NCBI GenBank assembly: GCA_030654635.1
Contig: JAURXE010000466.1
Span: forward strand, 1-5,150
Reading direction: 5' to 3'
DNA length: 5,150 nt
DNA from: Pseudomonas sp.
GTDB taxonomy: Bacteria > Pseudomonadota > Gammaproteobacteria > Pseudomonadales > Pseudomonadaceae
Shown piece after piece: positions 1 through 5,150 of this stretch. The notes under the pieces were generated by a model, which was not told the origin of the DNA, did no database searches, and saw nothing but the letters and a program-made list of their open reading frames with translations. Made by a program: the position numbers and the translations under genes. Within the stretch, counting starts at the first letter, position 1. Each line of letters begins with the position of its first letter.

Positions 1-57
1 CACCAAACCTGCGGTAAAGATCAGCAGTTTGTCTTTTTCGCGGGGGGTTAAATCCAT
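1..57 (-). CDS. ureA: Urease gamma subunit UreA, N-terminal fragment (3' end outside window)
   Basis: Only the first 19 codons are present, running off the low-coordinate edge. They read MDLTPREKDKLLIFTAGLV, the very conserved N-terminus of bacterial urease gamma subunits (normally about 100 residues). UreA is the small structural subunit of the cytoplasmic nickel enzyme that hydrolyses urea to ammonia and carbamate. The ATG at 57-55 lies 3 bases after the ureD stop, with a GGAG ribosome binding site inside the end of ureD, so the two genes are almost certainly co-transcribed and may be translationally coupled. The order ureD then ureA directly after a urea transporter is typical of Pseudomonas; ureB and ureC are expected further downstream but are not visible. 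The assignment rests on a short peptide, but one that is highly diagnostic in this context. Confidence 0.93.
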   Translation of the reverse strand, partial: MDLTPREKDKLLIFTAGLV

Positions 58-60
58 GGG

Positions 61-900
61 TCAGGTGCTCCAGATGCGTGGCGGGACGGCAGCGCGTCCA
101 AATAATTCGGGGCGCACCAGGCGCCAGAGTTCGATCAGCCAGGCGCGCGCCTGCAGCGCTTCGCCGGCCAGACAGCGGGCCACCAGTAAGCCAGGCAGTT
201 GGCTAAGGTCGCCGCGCACCGGTGAGGGAATTTCGCGGCAGCGCTGCAAGAGTTCGGCATCGATCTCGCCGCTGATTAGCAGGGTGGCGAACACCGGCTG
301 CCCGGCCAGGCCAATCGGTGAGTCGAGCAAGCCGTCGTTGCCAATGAGGCGCTGGCGTTCGTGCCAGAGCAGTTGGCCGTCGCGGTAGATATCCAGGTGC
401 GCCTGGAAATGGCCGCTGGCGAAGCGCTCACCACTGGCCGGGCGGCCGAGGGCGATGATGTCCCAGTAGCACAGCCGCGCGTCGCTTTCGAGATCGATGC
501 GGGTGCTCAGTTCAGCCTGGGCGCCGGCGTAGACGATGCTTTCCTGCGGCAGCCATTCCAGCGTCGCGCCGGCGCCGACCTTGAGTGTCAGCTGCTGATA
601 GGCCGGGCCGGCGGCGCGGTACCACTTGGCGGCACCGGGGCTGGTCAGTTGCGCCCAGGCAGCGGCGCCGACATCCACCGCAATGTCCAATCGGTCACCG
701 CCGGCAATCCCGCCCGGCGGATGGACGATGATGTGCTGGCAGACCTCCGGGCCTTCGGCGTACAGGTGCTTTTGCACCCGCAGCGGGCCACAGTGACGGC
801 GCTGGGTGGGCCGGGTGCTTTCGCCGAAACGACCATAGGCCAGCTCCAGCTCGGCGTGCCAGCTGGGGGTGAACAGGGTGGTGGTCAGCGGTGCGTTCAT
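61..900 (-). CDS. ureD: Urease accessory protein UreD
   Basis: This 279-residue protein is UreD (called UreH in some species), which binds apo-urease and, with UreF and UreG, forms the complex that delivers nickel to the urease active site in the cytoplasm. Visible family hallmarks are [10 protein letters not shown] at residues 60-69, SPGAAKWYR at 87-95, [11 protein letters not shown] at 117-127, and a C-terminal end rich in Arg and Pro with RPELFGRA at 263-270. The length is normal for the family and there is no frameshift. I chose the ATG at 900-898 because recognisable homology ([20 protein letters not shown]) begins there. In-frame starts at 936 (ATG) and 957 (GTG) exist, but they lie inside urtE and would add residues of no family character. 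The start follows the urtE stop by 7 bases, and no good Shine-Dalgarno sequence is visible, so initiation probably depends on ribosomes finishing urtE. Confidence 0.95.
   Translation of the reverse strand: MNAPLTTTLFTPSWHAELELAYGRFGESTRPTQRRHCGPLRVQKHLYAEGPEVCQHIIVHPPGGIAGGDRLDIAVDVGAAAWAQLTSPGAAKWYRAAGPAYQQLTLKVGAGATLEWLPQESIVYAGAQAELSTRIDLESDARLCYWDIIALGRPASGERFASGHFQAHLDIYRDGQLLWHERQRLIGNDGLLDSPIGLAGQPVFATLLISGEIDAELLQRCREIPSPVRGDLSQLPGLLVARCLAGEALQARAWLIELWRLVRPELFGRAAVPPRIWST
68..71 (-). promoter_or_regulatory. Ribosome binding site of ureA
   Basis: Read on the minus strand this is GGAG, 10 bases upstream of the ureA ATG. It lies within the last codons of ureD, so ureA has its own initiation signal even though the ureD stop is only 3 bases away. 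It supports the ATG at 57-55 as the ureA start. Confidence 0.6.
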
Positions 901-907
901 ATTGAGT

Positions 908-1606
908 TCAAATCGCCACCAGGCCGCGAACGCCATCGGCGTCCATGGTTTCGCCACGGCCTTGCTGGACTATCTCGCCACGGCTCATCACCAGGTATTG
1001 GTCGGCCAGTTCGGCGGCAAAGTCGTAGAACTGCTCGACCAGCAAAATGGCCATGTCGCCGCGTTCGGCGAGCTTTTTGATCACTGCGCCGATCTCTTTG
1101 ATTACTGAGGGCTGAATGCCTTCGGTGGGCTCGTCGAGAATCAGCAGGCGTGGTTTGCTCGCCAGTGCGCGACCGATGGCCAGCTGTTGCTGCTGGCCGC
1201 CGGACAGGTCGCCGCCGCGGCGGTGCTTCATTTCGCGCAGTACCGGGAACAGCTCGTAGATAAATTCGGGTACCACTTTGGCCTCGCTGCCGGGAAAGCG
1301 TGACAGCCCCATCAGCAGGTTTTCCTCTACCGTCAGGCGGCCGAAGATTTCCCGGCCCTGCGGCACATAGGCGATGCCGGCATGCACCCGCTGGTGTGGC
1401 TTGAGGCCGGTAATGATCTGGTCTTCCCAGTGCACCGCGCCGCGTGCTGCCGGCAGCAGGCCCATCAGGCATTTCAGCAGGGTGGTCTTGCCCACGCCGT
1501 TACGGCCGAGCAGGCAGGTGACTTCGCCGACCTTGGCTTCGAACGACAGGCCTCGGAGGATATGGCTGCCGCCGTAGTATTGATGCAGTTGTTGGACTTG
1601 CAGCAT
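908..1606 (-). CDS. urtE: Urea ABC transporter ATP-binding protein UrtE
   Basis: This 232-residue ATPase belongs to the LivF-like branch of ABC proteins. With UrtD it powers urea import through UrtB and UrtC, on the cytoplasmic face of the inner membrane. Motifs visible are Walker [10 protein letters not shown] at residues 34-42, the Q-loop glutamine at 83 (YVPQGREIF), signature LSGGQQQQ at 134-141, and Walker B LLILDE at 154-159 followed by PTEGIQPS. The position normally held by the H-loop histidine is glutamine 192 ([10 protein letters not shown]), as is usual in LivF and UrtE proteins. The [13 protein letters not shown] stretch (85-97), PTEGIQPS and the C-terminal ending [11 protein letters not shown] fit UrtE rather than a branched-chain amino acid LivF, and the neighbours settle it. 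The ATG at 1606-1604 has an AAGGA ribosome binding site 7 bases upstream. It is separated from urtD by 96 bases holding an inverted-repeat element, and is followed closely by ureD. Confidence 0.96.
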   Translation of the reverse strand: MLQVQQLHQYYGGSHILRGLSFEAKVGEVTCLLGRNGVGKTTLLKCLMGLLPAARGAVHWEDQIITGLKPHQRVHAGIAYVPQGREIFGRLTVEENLLMGLSRFPGSEAKVVPEFIYELFPVLREMKHRRGGDLSGGQQQQLAIGRALASKPRLLILDEPTEGIQPSVIKEIGAVIKKLAERGDMAILLVEQFYDFAAELADQYLVMSRGEIVQQGRGETMDADGVRGLVAI

Positions 1607-1613
1607 GGCGATG

Positions 1614-1618
1614 TCCTT
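1614..1618 (-). promoter_or_regulatory. Ribosome binding site of urtE
   Basis: The minus-strand reading is AAGGA with 7 bases to the urtE ATG, a near-ideal Shine-Dalgarno arrangement. It lies just downstream, in the transcript, of the inverted-repeat element and is not part of it, so folding of the repeat should leave the site accessible. It gives urtE independent initiation despite the gap after urtD. Confidence 0.7.
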
Positions 1619-1626
1619 GTTTATGC

Positions 1627-1699
1627 GTAGGGTGGATCACGCTTCACCGATCCACCGTGGGGTATTCGTGGTGGATGGATAAAGCGCCATCCACCCTAG
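1627..1699. repeat. 73-bp imperfect inverted-repeat (REP/MITE-like) element between urtD and urtE
   Basis: Two 30-base arms, 1627-1656 and 1670-1699, are inverted copies matching at 24 of 30 positions around a 13-base centre. The outer 10 bases, TAGGGTGGAT at 1628-1637 and ATCCACCCTA at 1689-1698, are perfect inverted repeats. Each arm also carries its own shorter inverted repeat: GGTGGATC with GATCCACC in the left arm (1631-1638 and 1649-1656), and GGTGGAT with ATCCACC in the right arm (1670-1676 and 1689-1695). It could therefore form one long hairpin or two small ones. From memory, GTAGGGTGGAT-type palindromes recur between genes in many Pseudomonas genomes, and this looks like one copy; that family assignment is recall and was not searched. 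It encodes no protein and has no uridine tract that would make it an intrinsic terminator. Confidence 0.8.
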
Positions 1700-1702
1700 G
1701 GT

Positions 1703-2563
1703 TCAGCGCCCCAAATACACTTCGATCACCCGTTCATTAGCCTGCACCTGATCCAGCGAACCTTCGGCCAGCACGCTGCCCTGGTGCAGCACGGTGACGT
1801 GGTCGGCGATGCTGCCGACAAAGCCCATGTCGTGCTCGACCACCATCAGCGAATGCTTGCGCGCCAGTGACTTGAACAGCTCGGCGGTGAACTCGGTTTC
1901 CGCATCGGTCATGCCGGCCACCGGTTCATCCAGCAGCAATAGCTGCGGCTCCTGCACCAGCAGCATGCCGATTTCGAGAAACTGCTTCTGGCCGTGGGAC
2001 AGCAGGCCGGCGGGCCTGTTACGTGAGCTGTCCAGGCGAATGGTGGCGAGCACTGCGTCGATCCGGTCGCGTTGTTCGCCGCTAAGTCTGGCGCGCAGGC
2101 TGGCCCATACCGACTTGTCGGTTTTCAGCGCCAGTTCGAGGTTTTCAAACACGCTCAGGGCTTCGAACACGGTCGGCTTCTGGAACTTGCGGCCGATGCC
2201 GGATTGGGCGATTTCGACTTCACTCATGCGGGTCAGGTCGAGGGTTTCGCCGAAGAAAGCGCGGCCGCTGTCGGGGCGTGTCTTGCCGGTGATCACGTCC
2301 ATCATGGTGGTTTTGCCAGCGCCGTTGGGGCCGATGATGCAGCGCAGTTCACCGACGCCGATATACAGGTTGAGGTTGTTCAGCGCCTTGAAGCCGTCGA
2401 AGCTGAGGTTGATGTCTTCCAGGGTCAGGATGGTGCCATGGCGCACATCCAGTCCTTTACCGGCGGCACTGCCGAGGCCCAGGGCTTCGCGGCTGCTGCC
2501 GGCGTCGGTGTTGGGGTCGTAGGCGGGTTCGAGCATGATTTCAGGCACCGGAGCGACTCTCAT
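1703..2563 (-). CDS. urtD: Urea ABC transporter ATP-binding protein UrtD
   Basis: This 286-residue ATPase belongs to the LivG-like branch and pairs with UrtE to drive urea uptake. Motifs are Walker A GPNGAGKTT at residues 78-86, Q-loop glutamine 128 in GRKFQKPTVFE (a string typical of UrtD), signature LSHGQ at 188-192 with His in place of the usual second Gly-region residue, Walker B LLLLDE at 208-213 followed by PVAGMTDAE, and H-loop histidine 244 in VVEHDMGFV. About 43 residues precede the ABC domain, which starts near TILTLEDINLSFDG; this extension makes the protein longer than many UrtD homologues but resembles Pseudomonas versions as I recall them. The ATG at 2563-2561 overlaps the urtC stop as ATGA and has a GAGG site 9 bases upstream. 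The open frame continues up to 2755 inside urtC, but that part is shadow sequence. An ATG at 2536 is a less likely alternative start. Confidence 0.95.
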   Translation of the reverse strand: MRVAPVPEIMLEPAYDPNTDAGSSREALGLGSAAGKGLDVRHGTILTLEDINLSFDGFKALNNLNLYIGVGELRCIIGPNGAGKTTMMDVITGKTRPDSGRAFFGETLDLTRMSEVEIAQSGIGRKFQKPTVFEALSVFENLELALKTDKSVWASLRARLSGEQRDRIDAVLATIRLDSSRNRPAGLLSHGQKQFLEIGMLLVQEPQLLLLDEPVAGMTDAETEFTAELFKSLARKHSLMVVEHDMGFVGSIADHVTVLHQGSVLAEGSLDQVQANERVIEVYLGR

Positions 2564-3651
2564 TGATCTTTGCCTCTGCGCAATAAACCGATCACGCCGT
2601 GGGGCAGATAAAGGGTGACGACGATAAACAGAAAGCCGAGGGCAAACAGCCAATACTCGGGAAAGGCCACGGTGAACCAGCTCTTCATACCATTCACCAG
2701 GCCGGCGCCGAGCAGCGGGCCGATCAGCGTGCCGCGACCGCCAAGGGCGACCCACACCGCAGCCTCGATGGAGTTGGTCGGCGACATTTCACTCGGGTTG
2801 ATGATGCCCACCAGCGGCACATACAGGGCGCCGGCCAGACCACAGAGCACGGCGCTTAGTACCCAGATAAACAGCTTGTAGCCGCGTGGGTCGTAGCCGC
2901 AAAACATCAGACGGTTCTCGGCATCGCGCAGGGCGGTGAGTACCCGGCCGAACTTGCTGCGGGCCAGCTTGAAGCCCAGCCACAGGCTGCCAACCAGCAG
3001 CACCACGATGGCAAAAAACAGCGTGGCGCGGGTGGCCTGGGCGGTGATGTCGAAGCCGAGAATGCTGCGGAAGTTGGTGAAACCGTTGTTGCCGCCAAAG
3101 CCGGTTTCATTGCGGAAAAACAGCAGCATGCCGGCGAAGGTCAGCGCCTGGGTCATGATCGAGAAATACACGCCCTTGATTCGTGAGCGAAAGGCGAAGA
3201 AGCCAAACACCAGTGCCAACAGGCCTGGTGCCAATACCACCAGGCACATGGCCCAGAGGAAATGCTGGGTGCCGGTCCAGTACCAAGGCAACTCGGTCCA
3301 GGACAAAAAGGTCATAAAGGCCGGCAGCTGATCGCCTGCGCTTTCGCGCATCAGGTACATGCCCATCGCGTAACCGCCCAGCGCAAAGAACAGGCCGTGG
3401 CCGAGCGACAGCAGGCCGGCGTAACCCCAGACCAGATCCAACGCCAGGGCCACCACGGCGTAGCAGAGAATTTTGCCGAGCAGGGTCAGGGTGTAGGCCG
3501 AGACTTGCAGCGGATTGTCGGCTGGCAGCAGATGCAGCAACGGCATGGCCAGCAGCAAGGCCAACACCAGCAGGCCAAGCGCCAGGCTGGTCTGTGGGCC
3601 GAGCTTGGCGCTGGCGCGTGCCAGTAGGGTTTGGTTGATTGGCATAGTCAT
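2560..3651 (-). CDS. urtC: Urea ABC transporter permease UrtC
   Basis: This 363-residue inner-membrane protein is the LivM-type permease that forms the urea channel with UrtB. Hydrophobic segments likely to span the membrane lie near residues 23-42, 54-77, 80-101, 132-153, 161-179, 209-228, 258-282, 297-324 and 331-350. Hallmarks are WGYAGLLSLGHGLFFALGGY (75-94), FRSRIKGVYFSIMTQAL (154-170), GFGGNNGFTNF (184-194), the cytoplasmic loop ALRDAENRLMFCGYDP (240-255) that should contact an ATPase, and INPSEMSPTNSIEAAVW (284-300). The GGNNGFTNF and FCGYDP strings favour UrtC over amino-acid LivM proteins. Length is normal. The ATG at 3651-3649 overlaps the urtB stop as ATGA, with GGTGA at 3659-3663 as a probable ribosome binding site 7 bases upstream. 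A second ATG two codons later (3645) is also possible and would remove only two residues. Confidence 0.96.
   Translation of the reverse strand: MTMPINQTLLARASAKLGPQTSLALGLLVLALLLAMPLLHLLPADNPLQVSAYTLTLLGKILCYAVVALALDLVWGYAGLLSLGHGLFFALGGYAMGMYLMRESAGDQLPAFMTFLSWTELPWYWTGTQHFLWAMCLVVLAPGLLALVFGFFAFRSRIKGVYFSIMTQALTFAGMLLFFRNETGFGGNNGFTNFRSILGFDITAQATRATLFFAIVVLLVGSLWLGFKLARSKFGRVLTALRDAENRLMFCGYDPRGYKLFIWVLSAVLCGLAGALYVPLVGIINPSEMSPTNSIEAAVWVALGGRGTLIGPLLGAGLVNGMKSWFTVAFPEYWLFALGFLFIVVTLYLPHGVIGLLRRGKDQ
2573..2576 (-). promoter_or_regulatory. Ribosome binding site of urtD
   Basis: On the minus strand this reads GAGG, 9 bases before the ATG at 2563-2561, within the last codons of urtC. Together with the ATGA stop/start overlap it decides the urtD start in favour of this ATG over the longer open frame that extends into urtC. 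Confidence 0.55.
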
Positions 3652-5150
3652 CAGTCGATCACCCGTCCTTTCAGTGCAAAAAGACCTTGGGGTCGTTTCT
3701 GGATAAACAAAATGATCAGCGCGAGGATTAGGATCTTGCCCAGCACGGCGCCGATCTGCGGCTCGAGAATCTTATTGGCAATCCCTAAGCCAAAGGCCGC
3801 CATCACGCTGCCGGCCAGTTGGCCGACCCCGCCGAGCACCACCACCAGGAATGAGTCGATGATGTAGCTCTGGCCCAGATCCGGGCCAACGTTGCCGATT
3901 TGGCTCAGGGCCACGCCGCCGAGACCGGCGATACCCGAGCCGAGGCCGAAGGCGAGCATGTCGACCCGGCCGGTGGGCACGCCACAGCAGGCCGCCATGT
4001 TGCGGTTCTGGGTGACGGCGCGCACGTTCAGGCCCAGACGGGTTTTGTTCAGCAGCAGCCAAGTCAATACGACGACAAACAGCGCGAAGCCGATAATTAC
4101 CAGACGGCTGTAGGGCAGGACTAAATTTGGCAGCACCTGCACGCCGCCGGACAGCCAGTCAGGGTTGGCCACTTCGACGTTTTGCGCGCCGAACAGCATG
4201 CGTACCAACTGGATCAGGATCAGGCTGATGCCCCAGGTCGCCAGCAGGGTTTCCAGTGGGCGGCCATAGAGGTGGCGGATCACCGTGCGTTCCAGGGCCA
4301 TGCCGATGCAGGCCGTGACCAAGAAAGCAATCGGCAGGGCGACTATTGGGTAGAGGGCCAAGTAGTCCGGGGCGAGTTTCTGCAAGGCAATTTGCACCAT
4401 ATAAGTGCTGTAGGCGCCGAGCATCAGCATCTCGCCATGGGCCATATTGATCACGCCGAGCAGGCCGAAGGTGATCGCCAGGCCGAGGGCGGCGAGTAAT
4501 AGGATCGAACCCAGCGATAGACCGCTAAAGGCCTGGCTGAGCAACTCGCCGACCAGTAGGCGGCGCTTGACCTGCGCCAAACTGGTTTCGGCGGCGGTAC
4601 GCACCTGGGCCTCGGTTTCGCGGTTGTCAGTCAGCAGGCTTTCTAGGCGCGTACGGGCCAGCGGTTCGCCGGTTTCACCGAGCAGGCGCACCGCTTGCAG
4701 GCGCACCGCCGGGTTGGGGTCGACCAGTTGCAGATTGGCCAGGGCCAGCGACAGCGCGCCTTTTACCGCGTCATTGGTTTCGCTGGCGACCCGCGCATTG
4801 AGCAACTCAAGCTGCGCCGGTTTGGCGTTTTTTTGCAGCAGTTGAGCGGCGCTCAAACGCACGGCCGGCTCGTCGGCCAGCAGTTGATGGCTGGCTAGGG
4901 TGGTGGCCAGCAGGCCGCGCAAACGGTTATTCAGGCGCAGTGGCTTAGGTGTTTCGGTCGCTTCAGCGCCACCTTCGGCGGCTTGCCAAGCGCCGTCCCG
5001 CTTGAGGTAGGGCGCCTTGCTGCGGTCACTGCCGATTTGGCCTTGTTGCAGGGCGTCGAGCAGTGGCAGACGGGCGGGCACGGGTTGTGCGGCCCAGCTT
5101 TCGAGCAGCTCGGCTTGTTGAGTCGGATTGGCCGCGACGAATTGGGCGGC
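3651..5150 (-). CDS. urtB: Urea ABC transporter permease UrtB (N-terminus outside window)
   Basis: The frame is open from the window edge to a TGA at 3653-3651, giving 499 residues without the true start; a few tens of residues including the signal peptide are probably missing. Numbering from the codon at 5150, residues 1 to about 200 are hydrophilic. They include a helical HEAT-like region (about 78-195) in which the phrase PAVRL recurs at 95-99 and 147-151. Residues about 208-499 are a LivH-type permease with hydrophobic segments near 208-233, 238-257, 265-286, 299-320, 349-367, 396-420, 429-448 and 466-484. Hallmarks include LLGVINMAHGEMLMLGAY (230-247), the loop RAVTQNRNMAACCGV (377-391) and the ending KRPQGLFALKGR. 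The N-terminal domain, probably periplasmic, distinguishes UrtB from the shorter LivH. It pairs with UrtC; the binding protein UrtA should be encoded upstream. The GTG at 5081 is not the start, because family-like sequence continues before it. Confidence 0.95.
   Translation of the reverse strand, partial: AAQFVAANPTQQAELLESWAAQPVPARLPLLDALQQGQIGSDRSKAPYLKRDGAWQAAEGGAEATETPKPLRLNNRLRGLLATTLASHQLLADEPAVRLSAAQLLQKNAKPAQLELLNARVASETNDAVKGALSLALANLQLVDPNPAVRLQAVRLLGETGEPLARTRLESLLTDNRETEAQVRTAAETSLAQVKRRLLVGELLSQAFSGLSLGSILLLAALGLAITFGLLGVINMAHGEMLMLGAYSTYMVQIALQKLAPDYLALYPIVALPIAFLVTACIGMALERTVIRHLYGRPLETLLATWGISLILIQLVRMLFGAQNVEVANPDWLSGGVQVLPNLVLPYSRLVIIGFALFVVVLTWLLLNKTRLGLNVRAVTQNRNMAACCGVPTGRVDMLAFGLGSGIAGLGGVALSQIGNVGPDLGQSYIIDSFLVVVLGGVGQLAGSVMAAFGLGIANKILEPQIGAVLGKILILALIILFIQKRPQGLFALKGRVID

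Noticed and set aside
901..957. Longer ureD starting at 936 or 957
   Set aside because: The extra residues overlap the end of urtE and look unlike UreD; family-like sequence begins at MNAPL. A start at 936 cannot be fully excluded.
361..1080. Plus-strand open frame of 239 codons opposite ureD and the end of urtE
   Set aside because: It lies antisense to two confidently identified genes, its translation has no recognisable family, and long antisense frames are common in GC-rich coding DNA.
897..1472. Minus-strand 191-codon frame overlapping urtE in another phase
   Set aside because: The translation is low-complexity, rich in Arg, Gly and Pro, typical of an out-of-frame reading of urtE, whose own frame has all ABC motifs.
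1627..1699. Inverted repeat as a rho-independent terminator between urtD and urtE
   Set aside because: Neither side of the stem is followed by a run of T in the direction of transcription, and genes downstream belong to the same pathway.
1794..2522. Plus-strand open frame of 242 codons opposite urtD
   Set aside because: It is the Ser/Arg-rich antisense shadow of the urtD ATPase sequence, without domain features.
2564..2755. Extending urtD upstream to the longest open frame
   Set aside because: The added residues are Arg/Pro-rich and lie wholly within urtC. The ATG at 2563 has a ribosome binding site and an ATGA overlap.
5079..5081. GTG at 5081 as the start of urtB
   Set aside because: The frame stays open to the window edge, and the upstream residues (AAQFVAANPTQQAELLESWA) resemble the mature N-terminal region of UrtB, so the real start is outside the window.

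Overview
The window is a tightly packed, single-strand stretch of a urea uptake and urea hydrolysis operon. All genes are read from the minus strand, so transcription runs from the high-coordinate end toward position 1. In transcription order they are urtB (5' end outside the window), urtC, urtD, urtE, ureD and the first 19 codons of ureA. The protein sequences and the order urtBCDE-ureD-ureA closely match the Pseudomonas-type arrangement. The GC-rich composition (by eye in the low 60s percent) and a Pseudomonas-style intergenic inverted repeat point the same way. The source is most likely a Pseudomonas or close gammaproteobacterial relative; species cannot be assigned from this window.

Layout: 3651-5150 encodes UrtB, a membrane permease with an N-terminal HEAT-like domain. 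2560-3651 encodes UrtC, the second permease. 1703-2563 encodes UrtD, an ATPase with an N-terminal extension. 1607-1702 is the only real intergenic gap, and it is almost filled by a 73-bp imperfect inverted-repeat element. 908-1606 encodes UrtE, the second ATPase. 61-900 encodes UreD, the urease accessory protein. 1-57 is the start of ureA, the urease gamma subunit. urtB/urtC and urtC/urtD overlap by four bases (ATGA). urtE/ureD are 7 bases apart and ureD/ureA 3 bases apart.

How it works together: UrtB and UrtC form the inner-membrane pore and UrtD and UrtE the cytoplasmic ATPase pair of a high-affinity urea importer. The periplasmic binding protein UrtA is expected just upstream of 5150. Imported urea is the substrate of urease, whose structural genes begin with ureA; UreD acts in nickel insertion into urease. 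Uptake and breakdown are thus joined in one transcription unit, a nitrogen-scavenging module. No promoter is visible because the operon's start lies outside the window.

No clearly undescribed system was found. The item most worth a second look is the inverted-repeat element inside the operon between urtD and urtE. Smaller points of interest are the UrtB HEAT-like domain, the UrtD N-terminal extension, the glutamine replacing the H-loop histidine in UrtE, and the weak ribosome binding site of ureD.
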